A DNA stretch of 64,000 nucleotides from CAWAMR01 sp963783095. Lineage in GTDB: Bacteria > Planctomycetota > Planctomycetia > Gemmatales > Gemmataceae. The notes below the pieces were generated by a model that saw nothing but the letters and a program-made list of their open reading frames with translations, made no database searches and was not told where the DNA came from. The stretch spans positions 310,001 to 374,000 of the forward strand of contig CAWAMR010000003.1 in the NCBI GenBank assembly GCA_963783095.1, given 5' to 3'. The stretch's first letter is position 1. Each line of letters opens with the position of its first letter. The position numbers and the translations under genes were made by a program. Positions 1 to 9,308 of the stretch are shown in pieces.

Positions 1-17
1 TTGCCCACGGGAGGCTG

Positions 18-87
18 CCCGCGTTCTGCGCGAACGCGGCTACGGAAGCGAAATGTCCGGAGTAGCCGCGTTCGCGCAGAACGCGGG
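18..87. repeat. Long perfect inverted repeat (hairpin)
   Basis: Two arms of about 26 bases (18-43 and 62-87) are exact reverse complements around an 18-base loop, built on the words CCCGCGTTCTGCGCGAACGC and its complement. It lies upstream of the first gene. It resembles the other dispersed inverted repeats of this window, above all the one at 9956-10018, whose arms also begin with GTAGCCG. No T-run follows, so a terminator role is not shown. Confidence 0.85.
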
Positions 88-210
88 GGCTATGTGGGAT
101 CCTGTTCCCACTCCCCTATCAGCCTTGACCGAATGGAAGGCTTTGGTTAAAGCCAAAAAACGGATCGCTTCAACGACACCATCCTCTCCACAACCTATCG
201 TGGGATTCCG

Positions 211-726
211 ATGAGGAACACCGATTTCGACCTCGCTGAACTGACTGAATTTGCCCAGAATTATTGGGTCGAACTTGCCGAGCTGCCCATCCGCTTCGAT
301 TCGGAGCCTTATAGTCGATTTCCGATTTTCCGAGACGATCACCTGGAGATCGTCGTAATTTGTTTTGCCGATGGCCAAACCAGTTCCGTCCACGACCACC
401 AGGGCAGCAATTGCGTCATCCGTGTGATGCGCGGCAAAATCCTGGAAAGCTTGTTCTTGCGAGACGGCCATCAGTTGAGTATCGACCGAACGCATTATCT
501 TTTGCCGGGCGATGTCTCCGGCTTGGATGGCGTCCAAGTTCATCAATTGTCCAACCTCGACAAAAATGGCAGCGTCTTGCTCAATTTCTATTCCCCTCCC
601 TTCAAGATCGTCGACAAGGAGCCTCAACCACTCCAACCCGGTCCGAAGAGTGGAATCCAGTTTTCCGAAACCGATCCTTGTTTGCAATGGAACGTCGAAA
701 GCTGGAAACTGATCTGTCTTGGATAA
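211..726 (+). CDS. Cysteine dioxygenase-like cupin protein
   Basis: A 171-aa cytoplasmic protein that fits the cysteine dioxygenase/thiol dioxygenase branch of the cupin superfamily. These enzymes use a non-haem iron to oxidise the sulfur of cysteine or a related thiol to a sulfinic acid. The sequence shows the HxH metal pair (His61, His63) in an SSVHDHQGSNC segment, followed by a V-M-R-G strand, and a third His at about 111 (VQVHQLSN), giving a three-His iron site. Length is a little below the roughly 200 aa usual for bacterial members. It stands alone, with the BNR-repeat gene 100 bases downstream on the same strand. The exact thiol substrate cannot be told from sequence. Confidence 0.8.
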   Translation: MRNTDFDLAELTEFAQNYWVELAELPIRFDSEPYSRFPIFRDDHLEIVVICFADGQTSSVHDHQGSNCVIRVMRGKILESLFLRDGHQLSIDRTHYLLPGDVSGLDGVQVHQLSNLDKNGSVLLNFYSPPFKIVDKEPQPLQPGPKSGIQFSETDPCLQWNVESWKLICLG

Positions 727-824
727 GGTCTGGAAGTCCGTAGGAAATCCCCGTACAACACCCAGACCTGAATCTACGAAAGAAACTCACACCATGCGCC
801 ACATCTCTCCTCACCCTCCTGTCC

Positions 825-1798
825 ATGATCGTTTTGGGCTTACCCGTGCTCGCTGCGGAACCCGAATGGCAGCCGATGGTTGCCGACCTTCTGAAATCCG
901 AGAAGACCGGGTTCGGCGGGCTATGCGGCATCGTCGTCGATCGCGACAGCGGTCAGGTCTGGATCAATCTCAGCGATCGTGGGTTCTTCACTTCCACCGA
1001 TCAGGCCAAGTCATTCAAACGAGCCAGTGGGGCGCAGCCGAGAGGACGCACCGAGTGGCCGGGCTGCCTGATGCGCGATCCCACCGGCGGAAAGACCCCG
1101 ACGCTTGTGACTGCGCTGGTCTATGGCGCACCGGTCTGTACCAGTTTCAATCGCGGGCAAACCTGGAGGTACATGGACAAGGCATCCAGCCATATCGACT
1201 GGTGTGCGGTCGATTGGAGCGATCCCGAAATGAAATTCGTCTTCGCGCTGAAGCACGAATCGGGCGACTTGCTGATCGTTTCGCACGATGGGGGCAAGTC
1301 ATTCACTGAAGTCGGCAAGGGCTATGGACCGGCCTGGATCTTCGATAATAAGACTGCTGTTGTCGCCGAAGCCCAAAGCAAATCAAAACCCAAGCCAGGG
1401 TTGTTGCGAACCACCGATGGCGGCAAGACCTTTCAGCCTGCCGGCGAGTATAGTACGCCGCCTTACCCAAGTGGTTTGACGGTCAACTCTATTGGCTGGT
1501 GAACGGTGCGTTGATCGCCTCAAAGGACAAGGGAGAATCCTGGAAGAAGCTGGGCGAGATCAAGGACGGCATGGTTGGTCCGATTTTCGGGAAGGATGTA
1601 AAACAGATATTTGTGTTGACCAAGGCGGGCATCATCGAAAGCACGGATGGCGGAGCAAGCTGGTCCAAACCGATCGCGCCCCCGAAGGAATTAAAAGGCA
1701 TATCGGCTCTGACGTGGATCGATTACGACCCAAAGAACGAAGTGCTCTATCTGATGAAAATGGGAAGCGATTTGTACAAGATGGAACGAGGAAAATGA
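825..1798 (+). CDS. Secreted BNR/sortilin-type repeat protein (frameshifted)
   Basis: The predicted product is an exported beta-propeller protein. BNR/Asp-box-like words recur (STDQAKSF, TSFNRGQTW, VSHDGGKSF, RTTDGGKTF, ASKDKGESW, ESTDGGASW). Two reading frames are joined here: 825-1502 and a second open frame that continues the repeats to 1798. The frame changes near 1465, where the second frame gives KWFDGQLYWLVNGALIASKD without a break. The N-terminus also looks disturbed. The ATG at 794 is out of frame, but the frame of 825 reads a good signal peptide core (SLLTLLSMIVLGLPVLAAE) from about 801. Two indels in one gene suggest sequence error. Ligand and function are unknown. Confidence 0.7.
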
Positions 1799-1930
1799 AA
1801 CTGCGTTTGAATTCAAACATTTTAACCACAGCGCGGCATAGCCGCAACCAAATGAAAAATGAAACAGGCATGTCGGAATTGAATAGAGTGGATTTGTCAC
1901 GATTCACTTAACTCAACCACCGAACATGCC

Positions 1931-3502
1931 ATGCAAGAGTTTGTACAGCAACACGAAGCGAACATCTATGGGGTTCTTTCCGGATTCGACCGAATTCGCT
2001 TTCGCGGAACACAGCGGCGGATCTGTTATGTGAAGGGTTTCGCCAAGTTTTTGAATTTCATCGGTGTGCTGCTTAAGGTTTTTCGGGCTTTCGTCGATGG
2101 TACTTCGCGCAAGCTCAAGAAGACCACGGAGCAATTGGCCCGCAAAACGCCGGTGGGGAAAGTGGTCTACCTGGCAGCCAACCGAGACAAGCAGGAAGTC
2201 CTCGACGAACTGCTGCGGACGTATGCGATCCCCGAGAGCTTCACCGGGTTGATCGCCGTGCTCAGTTGTGTGGAGAATTGCAACAGTTACGAGCTTCACA
2301 AGAACGCTGGCACCCAACATCTGGAAGTACACTCGGCCTGGCGCAAGTGCCTGCACTACTATCTGTACATTCGCGATCCTCGGTACGGCCTGATGCACAT
2401 TCGCATCATGACTTGGTTCCCGATGCAGGTTCAGATTTGCATGAACGGTCGAGAGTGGTTGGCCCGGCAGATGAATGCAGCGGGACTTGCTTACCAACGG
2501 TTCGACAACACGTTTGCCTGGGTTGCGGATTTTGCTCAAGCGCAACAATGGTTGGATGAGCAACTGAAAACGGCTTGGGGGGCCATGCTGTCGGGCTTGT
2601 TGCGGCAGTACCATCCGGCCTTTCTGGATTTGCTCGGGGAGTTGTCGTTGCCGGAGTATTACTGGACCGCCGAGCAAACTGAATGGGCAACCGATGTGGC
2701 ATTTCGTTCGAAGGAATTGTTGCAACCGCTGTATCGTCGTCTGATCCGACACGCCACGGAGAACCTCTCGTGCGCGGATGTGATGCGGTTTTTGCAGCAG
2801 TATGTGACGGAGTCGGGAGCGATTCATGGCAAGTTCCAAGGCGAAGTGGTGAGTGATCGCAAGACCCGTTATGAAGGAACGCGGATGAAGCATCGGGTGG
2901 GATCCAACAGCGTGAAGATGTACGACAAGTTCGGGCGAATCTTGCGGATTGAGACGACGATCCACAATGCGGAAGGGCTGAAGGTATATCGACCTCGCGA
3001 GAACGATCCGCACAAGCGTTTGGCGTGGCAGTCATTGCGGCGCAGCGTGGCGGATCTGTACCGTCGCTGCCAGTTGTCGCAAAAAGCCAACGAGTCGTAC
3101 TTGGAGGCGATGTCGGTGGTGGAATCATCCGAGACGTTGGAGTCGTTGACGGCTCCGGTCAGCAGTCCGGTCGAGCGAGCAGGGCGACGCTATCGGGGGT
3201 TAAACCCATTGTCGGCAGAAGACAGCCAGTTGCTGCGGGCCATCAACCGAGGCGAATATGCGATGCTGGGCTTGCGCAACCGGGATTTGCGAGCAGTGCT
3301 GTACGGGACGGCCACTGGTGTGGAAAAAAAGAAGCAAAGCGGTCAAGTCACACGCCGATTACAATTGTTGCGCGCTCATGGCTTGGTCCAAAAGGTTCCC
3401 AAGAGTCACCGCTACAAAATCACCGTGCGAGGCAGACAACTCGCCAGTGCCTTGTCCTACGTCCACGAAAGCGATCTGAAAACCCTAAGCCAAGTGGCCT
3501 AG
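1931..3502 (+). CDS. Large protein of unknown function with C-terminal winged-helix-like region
   Basis: A 523-aa open frame with even, protein-like composition and no signal peptide. I do not recognise a named family. The N-terminal 60 residues contain FDRIRFRGTQRR. The middle carries a conserved-looking HYYLYIRDPRYGLMHIRIMTWFPMQVQICMNGREWLA segment. Residues about 440-515 resemble a winged helix (an RLQLLRAHGLVQKV turn followed by a short wing and ITVRGRQLA), which suggests nucleic-acid binding. It has no obvious operon partners. A multi-copy or mobile-element origin is possible, but I found no terminal inverted repeats or target duplication at its edges. Start is the ATG in CCATGCAAGAG. 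Confidence 0.75.
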   Translation: MQEFVQQHEANIYGVLSGFDRIRFRGTQRRICYVKGFAKFLNFIGVLLKVFRAFVDGTSRKLKKTTEQLARKTPVGKVVYLAANRDKQEVLDELLRTYAIPESFTGLIAVLSCVENCNSYELHKNAGTQHLEVHSAWRKCLHYYLYIRDPRYGLMHIRIMTWFPMQVQICMNGREWLARQMNAAGLAYQRFDNTFAWVADFAQAQQWLDEQLKTAWGAMLSGLLRQYHPAFLDLLGELSLPEYYWTAEQTEWATDVAFRSKELLQPLYRRLIRHATENLSCADVMRFLQQYVTESGAIHGKFQGEVVSDRKTRYEGTRMKHRVGSNSVKMYDKFGRILRIETTIHNAEGLKVYRPRENDPHKRLAWQSLRRSVADLYRRCQLSQKANESYLEAMSVVESSETLESLTAPVSSPVERAGRRYRGLNPLSAEDSQLLRAINRGEYAMLGLRNRDLRAVLYGTATGVEKKKQSGQVTRRLQLLRAHGLVQKVPKSHRYKITVRGRQLASALSYVHESDLKTLSQVA

Positions 3503-3594
3503 AAAATTGTGTTAGAAAAGCAAAATTCGCAGAATGAGTAGTACAGAGAAGACATCGGAAAGCACAACGGAATCCAAAGATCAGAGGAAGAAGA

Positions 3595-3650
3595 AACCAC
3601 AGAGCGCATTTAGCTGTCTTCTCTGTGTTCTCTGTGACTCTGTGGTTAAA
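3595..3650. repeat. CACAGAG-type dispersed repeat
   Basis: The right arm TTCTCTGTGTTCTCTGTGAC continues into TCTGTGGTTAA, and a short left arm ACCACAGAG sits just upstream. The same words form a 30-base perfect inverted repeat at 52264-52390. The copy lies in the gap between the 523-aa gene and the cytochrome/WD40 gene. Confidence 0.7.
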
Positions 3651-3687
3651 ATGTCTTTGAATGCAGCGCTTCGACCGGAGCAGATTA

Positions 3688-5115
3688 ATGGTTCATCTTT
3701 GTTTGCGGTTTCGAATTCTCGCCACGCTGTTGGCATCCTTCCTCCTCTACATTCCCGCGCGTGCAGCAGACGAGGTTCGTTTTTTGCCGGACATCGCTCC
3801 CGTGCTGGTGCAGCAATGCACGGGTTGTCATGGTGCGCAAAAATCCAAGGGCGATTATCGTTTGCACACGTTCGCCGATCTCCTCAAGCCGGGCGGCTCC
3901 CAGACGAAACCCGTTGTCCCCGGTAAACCGCAAGAGTCAGAACTCTTTCGCCGTTTAACCACGACGAAAGCCGATGACCGAATGCCACCGGGCGATGATC
4001 CGCTTTCGGCGACCGAGGTCGACCTGGTGAGGCGCTGGATCGCCGCCGGTGCGAAATTCGATGGGACCGATTTGGGTGTCCCCCTCAAAAGCATTTTGCC
4101 GCCACGCAATCACCCTCTCGCACCCGAAAAGTACACCACTCCCGCTCCGGTTCTGACGCTTGCTTTTTCTCCCGATGGAATAGAACTGGCAGTGGGAAGT
4201 CATTACGAAGTGACGATCTGGGATGCCGGGACGGCCAAACTCCTGCGCCGGCTGCAACGACTACCCCAACGCATTCACGTTCTTGCCTACGACGGTGCCG
4301 GCAAACAACTGCTGGTGGGCGGTGGAACCCCAGGCGAATATGGCGAAGCGTTGCTCATCAATCCTCAGAACGGAACGAAGATTCGGACGCTTGGAACTTT
4401 CGACGATCTGGTTTTGGGTGCGGCCTGGGATGCGGAGTTTGCAAAAATTGCCGTAGGGGCAGCGGATGGCAGCGTGCGAGTCTATCAGAGTGGCGACGGC
4501 AAATTACTCTGGAAATCGCAGTTCCACTCGGACTGGGTGACGGGAGTGTCTTTCAGTCCCGATGGCCGGTTCGTCGTTTCCTGCAGCAAAGACAGAACCA
4601 TCAAGGTCCACGAAGCAGCGAACGGCTCCCTGTTCACGACCTACAACGGGCATCGGCGCGAATACGGGGCCTATAAGGGATTGTTCGATGTTTATGATGT
4701 CCGATTCGATAAAGCGGGTACAGCCTATTCCGCCGGTGAAGGCAGCGTGATTCGCGTCTGGAATCCGGTCAAGGCGCGGGAGGAAAACGGCAGTGCTGCC
4801 GATATGGAAGAGCGTTTCGCCAAGGCGGGCCACACGAGATTTCTCCTCCACAACGCGAGCAAGCCAGTTTTCAAATTATCGGTTCGGGATGGGCAAGTGT
4901 TCTCGGCGTCCGGTGATGGATTCGTCCGGCAACACGCGACCAATAACGAAAAAGTGGTGCGAGAATACAAAGGACATAAGGACTGGGTATATGCGATCGA
5001 TTATCACCCCGGAACGCAGCGAGTGGCGTCGGGATCTTATGACGGCGAGGTGAGGATCTGGGATACCAAGACGGGCGAAGCGGTGAAAGCGTTCAAGGCA
5101 TCGCCGGGGTATTGA
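3688..5115 (+). CDS. Secreted PSCyt1 cytochrome domain plus WD40 propeller protein
   Basis: A 475-aa exported protein. A signal peptide (LATLLASFLLYIPARA) is followed by a planctomycete-type c cytochrome domain with CTGCH at residues 44-48 (one haem c) and the distal RMPPGDDP motif. Then come about seven WD40-like units ending in words such as VTIWD, VRVY, IKVHE, IRVWN and VRIWD. Such cytochrome-propeller proteins are common in planctomycetes, but their substrates are not established. The ATG at 3688 is chosen over that at 3661 because GGAG lies eight bases upstream and the signal peptide then starts cleanly. It is monocistronic, with 270 bases of empty DNA after it. Confidence 0.85.
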   Translation: MVHLCLRFRILATLLASFLLYIPARAADEVRFLPDIAPVLVQQCTGCHGAQKSKGDYRLHTFADLLKPGGSQTKPVVPGKPQESELFRRLTTTKADDRMPPGDDPLSATEVDLVRRWIAAGAKFDGTDLGVPLKSILPPRNHPLAPEKYTTPAPVLTLAFSPDGIELAVGSHYEVTIWDAGTAKLLRRLQRLPQRIHVLAYDGAGKQLLVGGGTPGEYGEALLINPQNGTKIRTLGTFDDLVLGAAWDAEFAKIAVGAADGSVRVYQSGDGKLLWKSQFHSDWVTGVSFSPDGRFVVSCSKDRTIKVHEAANGSLFTTYNGHRREYGAYKGLFDVYDVRFDKAGTAYSAGEGSVIRVWNPVKAREENGSAADMEERFAKAGHTRFLLHNASKPVFKLSVRDGQVFSASGDGFVRQHATNNEKVVREYKGHKDWVYAIDYHPGTQRVASGSYDGEVRIWDTKTGEAVKAFKASPGY

Positions 5116-5384
5116 TAAGCGCGCGTTTCGGTCGAGACTCAGGAGGTGAAGATTCTACAGTTTCGACACGGATCGTTCAGACATTCAAGTCGGAAATCAT
5201 ATTCCGCAACAGATATCTTCATAAAGGTGGTTCAATGCCGCACGGATGGTATCTTTATCAAGAGTGAGGTGGCAATGATCGATTGGTAGACCAGCGTAAA
5301 CCGTCAGAGCAAATTGGAACGTTTATATATTTGATCTACACAAAGTCGTTGTTATTGACGTACCCCGTTTCCAAGGAGAATTTT

Positions 5385-6863
5385 GTGGCCCGGACCATCC
5401 TCATCATTATTCTGGTTTGCTCAACTGTCGTTGTCGGCCTTGGTCAGGACAAGAAGGGATCCATGAAATTCCCGGTTCCGGACCGAGAGGCACAGGCCAA
5501 GGCAGAGAAAACGATCAAGGAGATATTCAAGGATGAGTATGCCAAGAAGAAACCGGCTGAAAAGATCGAGCTGGCCAATAAGTTGCTACAACAAGGGGCT
5601 GAAACCAACGACGATCCTGCCGCGAAATACATTCTCTTTCGCGAAGCACGCGATTTGGCCAGCAAGTCCGGTGATGTTGCACTGGCTCTGAAGGCCGTCG
5701 ATGAACTTGTCATGCAGTTTGAACTCTCCCCCGTTGAGGAAAAATTCACCACCTTGGACGTGTTGGAGAGAGCTTCTACTACAAGTGCCGCGAACAAGTC
5801 AATCTTTGAGGTTATGATGGCCTTTGTGGAGGAACGTCTCAGGGCGGACGACTACGACCTAGCGATGAAGTCCTTGAAAATCGCACAATCTGCCGCCGCG
5901 AAAACTAGAATTGCGGCGAATGTGGCGATCGTATCAACTCGAATCAAGGAAATGGACTCGATTCGTAAAGCCAATGATCGGGTGAAACAGGATCGTGCGA
6001 CATTGAAGGATATGCCGGACGATCCAGCCGCCAACATGAGTGTGGGTAAGTTCGTTTGTTTCTTCAAGGGTGACTGGATGATGGGGCTGCCAATGTTGGC
6101 CAAGGGGCTCGATCCAAAGATCCAGTCTCTGGCGAAGCAGGATCTGTCTGCTCCAACCATGTCGGCAGCACAGCTTGAGCTGGGAAATGCCTGGTGGGAT
6201 TTCGGCGAAGGTTTGGATAAAGCCGAACAAACTGCGATTCGCCTGCGGGCAATTTACTGGTACAAACAGGCTCAAACGGAATTGACCGGATTGACAAAAA
6301 TTCGCATCGAAAAGCGAATCACTGACATGGACAAAAAGGTCCCAAGTGGAACCAACGAGCCCGAGGTCGCAAGCAATTGGATCGTGCTATTCCGCTCGTC
6401 CGATCCTTCGATCTGGAACACGGAGAGCAAGAAAACCAAGAATCGCTTCGCCCTGAAACTCAGCAGCGCTCCCGCCAACATGAAGTATTTGAAAATCACG
6501 GAGATGAATCAAAAGCAATATGTGATCATCCCGGTGACCAAAGAACAGTTGGATCGACGAACAGAAATCAACGGCTATGCCTGGAACGGCACGAACAAAT
6601 TCGATTGTCAAGCACATCATTTAGGCATTGACGATCCGGAGTCGCTGGCAAATGTCAAGGGAGAAGTGCAGATTCATATTGCGGGAGCGTTCACGGGCTA
6701 TCGCGGCTGGGGTTTTGGAAGTAAACATCGTGAAGATAACGCGCAAGGCTACGCTTGGGAAGGCAAGCCCCTTTCCGTGGCCACCGCCATTGAAATCTCT
6801 GTGAGGGGAGGCGAATTGACCGGTGCGGAAGCAAAGCGTCTATTGAGCAAGAAAGGGAAATAG
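5385..6863 (+). CDS. Secreted planctomycete protein of unknown function
   Basis: A 492-aa product with an N-terminal hydrophobic export signal (RTILIIILVCSTVVVGLGQ), a long Lys/Ala-rich helical part (residues about 20-330, TPR-like in look: KPAEKIELANKLLQQGAE, YILFREARDLA, LQLGNAWWD-like words) and a C-terminal beta-rich part. I recognise the overall style as a conserved secreted planctomycete protein but cannot assign a role. The GTG at 5385 is preferred to the upstream ATG (5283) because AAGGAG stands just before it and it begins the signal peptide. Confidence 0.7.
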   Translation: MARTILIIILVCSTVVVGLGQDKKGSMKFPVPDREAQAKAEKTIKEIFKDEYAKKKPAEKIELANKLLQQGAETNDDPAAKYILFREARDLASKSGDVALALKAVDELVMQFELSPVEEKFTTLDVLERASTTSAANKSIFEVMMAFVEERLRADDYDLAMKSLKIAQSAAAKTRIAANVAIVSTRIKEMDSIRKANDRVKQDRATLKDMPDDPAANMSVGKFVCFFKGDWMMGLPMLAKGLDPKIQSLAKQDLSAPTMSAAQLELGNAWWDFGEGLDKAEQTAIRLRAIYWYKQAQTELTGLTKIRIEKRITDMDKKVPSGTNEPEVASNWIVLFRSSDPSIWNTESKKTKNRFALKLSSAPANMKYLKITEMNQKQYVIIPVTKEQLDRRTEINGYAWNGTNKFDCQAHHLGIDDPESLANVKGEVQIHIAGAFTGYRGWGFGSKHREDNAQGYAWEGKPLSVATAIEISVRGGELTGAEAKRLLSKKGK

Positions 6864-7014
6864 CACTCGGTGCTCTTCAGGTGAGGCTGGATCCTCGATA
6901 AGGTATGGTCCGCAAATTGCAACACATTTATTTGCGATTTCTTTCGTCATGCCCAACCCTGCCACGGAGCCTGCTGCCCGGTTGTTGCTCCGCTTTCGAC
7001 CGAGGTGGAACCTC

Positions 7015-8934
7015 ATGCCAACCACGGAAGCAAATACACTCAAGAGCTTAATCGAAGTATTGACCCAAATTCAGACAGAGATGCTGGATCAGGATCGGAC
7101 CGCATCGGCGTTCGTGGAGCAACTTTCGCCGGACTTCAGAGCCAGCGCCCGCAATCTGCTTCACTATGTGGCCCTCCGACGCTACGATCTGCGTCTTTTG
7201 CAGGAACAACTCATCGGGATGGGTCTATCTTCCCTGGGCCGGGCCGAATCGGCAGTGCTGGCAAATCTACAGGCCGTTTTGCGCCTTCTCCATCGATTGG
7301 CGGAGAGTATCCCAGCGCCAACGGAACCGCCTGCGATCACGCACGCGGAGGGTCGAAAGCTGTTGAGAAACCACACCCACGAACTGCTCGGTCCGGCACC
7401 GCTGGGCCGGCAAGTTCGCATCATGGTGACAGTACCCGGCGAAGCTGCCGACCACGGACAACTCATCCGCCATTTACTGCACGACGGCATGGACTGCATG
7501 CGCATCAATTGTGCCCACGACGATGCTGCGGCGTGGGCAAAAATGATCGCGCACCTGCGCCAAGCGGAAAAGGAACTGGGCGGATCTTGCCGGGTGCTGA
7601 TGGATTTATCGGGTCCGAAACTGCGAACGGGTCCAATGCCTCCCGGACCCAGGGTCGTCAAATGCCGGCCCAAACGCGATGAATTGGGTCGTGTCATACA
7701 ACCCGCGGTGCTCTGGCTCAGTTCGGTCGAAAACTTCATCTCACCGACAGTGCCGGTTGATGCCGAATTGCCCGTCAATGGTGCATGGTTGTCGAAGATC
7801 CGAGTCGATGACCGCATCAAGTTCCAGGATGCGCGCAGTGCTCGTCGTGAATTTGTCGTCTCGGCTACGGTTGAGGGCGGCTGCCTGGCAACGATGGAGA
7901 AGACTGCCTACATTCAATCCGGAACGATGTTGCATCTGAGCAAAAAGAGTCGAAGACATGGCGAGGAAATGAAAGAGTCAGTCCCGGTGGGAGATTTGCC
8001 GGAGAAGCCCGTCCGAATCCCGTTGACGGTCGGAGACACCCTGATTTTAACGCGCGACCTTTCACCGGGTGCGCTTCCGCAAGAAGATCCAGCCACCGGG
8101 AAAACATTCCCTCCGCGGATTGGTTGCACCTTGCCACAAATCTTCGAGGGTGTGAAGGCCGGCCAACCTATTTGGTTCGATGACGGTCATCTCGGTGGGA
8201 TCATTCGCGAGATTCACCAGGACCAACTGCACGTCGAAATCACGCAAACCGCGCCGGGAGGCGGCTGGCTCGGTTCGGATAAAGGAATCAACCTCCCGGA
8301 AACAGCTCTCTCTTTGTCGGCCCTGACGGAGAAGGACATTGCCGACCTGCGATTTGTGGCAGCCAATGCGGATATGGTAGGTTATTCGTTTGTGCGCTCT
8401 GCGGACGACATGAAGCAACTGCACGCGCAACTTCAACAATGCGGCGGCGATCATCTGGGTATCGTTTTGAAGATCGAAACTCGACAGGCTTTCCAGAATT
8501 TGCCGGAACTGCTTCTGGCAGCAATGAAGGGTCGATGTGTGGGGGTAATGATCGCTCGCGGCGATCTGGCGGTAGAGTGCGGCTACGAAAGGCTCGCTGA
8601 GGTGCAGGAAGAAATCCTCTGGATTTGCGAGGCAGCGCACTTGCCGGTGATCTGGGCGACTCAGGTACTGGAGAATCTTGCCAAGTCGGGGATGCCGTCG
8701 CGAGCGGAAGTTACGGATGCAGCCATGGGCGAACGCGCCGAGTGCGTCATGCTCAACAAGGGGCCGCACATCCGCGAAGCGATCCAGATGTTGGACGGCA
8801 TCCTGCAGCGAATGCAGGGCCACCAGAACAAGAAGAGCGCCATGTTACGGCCCCTGAAAGTAGCGCACCGATTTGGAACGGAACCTCTTCGAGGCAATCG
8901 CGACGAGAAACCACGAATGCACTCCAGTTCTTGA
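7015..8934 (+). CDS. Divergent pyruvate kinase-like protein with N-terminal extension
   Basis: A 639-aa cytoplasmic protein related to pyruvate kinase, which transfers phosphate from phosphoenolpyruvate to ADP. Recognisable barrel motifs occur in order: MRINCAHDD (family RxNxSHG), DLSGPKLRTGP (GPxxRTG), VLKIETRQ (KIE), VMIARGDLAVE (metal site) and WATQVLENLAKSGMPSRAEVTDA. Unusual points are a helical N-terminal extension of about 130 aa, an enlarged B domain (roughly residues 220-400), NKGP in place of the usual SGETA and the absence of the C-terminal allosteric domain. It may therefore be an unregulated or altered kinase. The ATG at 7015 follows GAGGTGG; an in-frame ATG at 6949 is less likely. 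Confidence 0.8.
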   Translation: MPTTEANTLKSLIEVLTQIQTEMLDQDRTASAFVEQLSPDFRASARNLLHYVALRRYDLRLLQEQLIGMGLSSLGRAESAVLANLQAVLRLLHRLAESIPAPTEPPAITHAEGRKLLRNHTHELLGPAPLGRQVRIMVTVPGEAADHGQLIRHLLHDGMDCMRINCAHDDAAAWAKMIAHLRQAEKELGGSCRVLMDLSGPKLRTGPMPPGPRVVKCRPKRDELGRVIQPAVLWLSSVENFISPTVPVDAELPVNGAWLSKIRVDDRIKFQDARSARREFVVSATVEGGCLATMEKTAYIQSGTMLHLSKKSRRHGEEMKESVPVGDLPEKPVRIPLTVGDTLILTRDLSPGALPQEDPATGKTFPPRIGCTLPQIFEGVKAGQPIWFDDGHLGGIIREIHQDQLHVEITQTAPGGGWLGSDKGINLPETALSLSALTEKDIADLRFVAANADMVGYSFVRSADDMKQLHAQLQQCGGDHLGIVLKIETRQAFQNLPELLLAAMKGRCVGVMIARGDLAVECGYERLAEVQEEILWICEAAHLPVIWATQVLENLAKSGMPSRAEVTDAAMGERAECVMLNKGPHIREAIQMLDGILQRMQGHQNKKSAMLRPLKVAHRFGTEPLRGNRDEKPRMHSSS

Positions 8935-8994
8935 CGGACGATCTCTCTTTACCAAACACAACAAGACTTGGCCTGAAGACTGTGCAAGATGGAT

Positions 8995-9067
8995 TGGGAC
9001 GGCGGGAGTCGAACCCGCGGTTTCCTGCTCCCGAAGCAGGCGGCCACTCCACCTGGCCCACATCCCA
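8995..9067 (-). tRNA. tRNA-Pro(CGG)
   Basis: On the minus strand the acceptor pairs TGGGATG with CGTCCCA, the T arm is GCGGG-TTCGACT-CCCGC and the anticodon arm is CCTGC-TTCGGGA-GCAGG, giving anticodon CGG. CCA is not encoded. It is the last of nine minus-strand tRNA genes. Confidence 0.9.
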
Positions 9068-9068
9068 T

Positions 9069-9138
9069 TCCGGCGGCTGGAGTTGAACCAGCACCTTCCC
9101 GCTTTCAACGGGACGCTCTACCTCTGAGCTACACCGGA
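9069..9138 (-). tRNA. tRNA-Phe(GAA)
   Basis: Acceptor TCCGGTG/CGCCGGA, D arm GCTC/GAGC, anticodon arm TCCCG-TTGAAAG-CGGGA (GAA) and T arm GCTGG-TTCAACT-CCAGC on the minus strand. It lies two bases from the Pro tRNA. CCA is not encoded. Confidence 0.93.
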
Positions 9139-9147
9139 GTCTGCTTG

Positions 9148-9228
9148 AAATAGTGGTCAGTGGTCAGTAAACACAAAGACAAGAGACTTGACGGGTATTC
9201 TGTATTTTCTGACCACTGTCCACTATTT
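9148..9228. repeat. Inverted repeat between tRNA genes (TGGTCAG type)
   Basis: The left arm AAATAGTGGTCAGTGGTCAG and the right arm CTGACCACTGTCCACTATTT are near-perfect reverse complements about 40 bases apart, with an internally iterated TGGTCAG word. They fill the space between tRNA-Lys and tRNA-Phe. Confidence 0.85.
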
Positions 9229-9235
9229 CCTAAAT

Positions 9236-9307
9236 GGCTCCGTCCGGTAACGATCCGGCTTAACCTGCTTAAAAGGCAGGGCCTCATCCACTAAAGGTTT
9301 CGGAACC
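9236..9307 (-). tRNA. tRNA-Lys(TTT), non-canonical T arm
   Basis: Acceptor GGTTCCG/CGGAGCC and anticodon arm CCTGC-CTTTTAA-GCAGG give anticodon TTT. The D stem is only CCT/AGG. The T stem has one mismatch and the T loop reads ATCGTTA instead of TTCRANN, so the usual T54-A58 pair appears as A54-T58. It could be a genuine divergent tRNA or a decayed copy. Confidence 0.65.
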
Positions 9308-9308
9308 G

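Noticed and set aside
1913..3013. 366-aa minus-strand frame
   Set aside because: It is the antisense shadow of the 523-aa gene; it lacks a signal, domain or ribosome binding site and is built of His/Arg/Leu-rich shadow composition.
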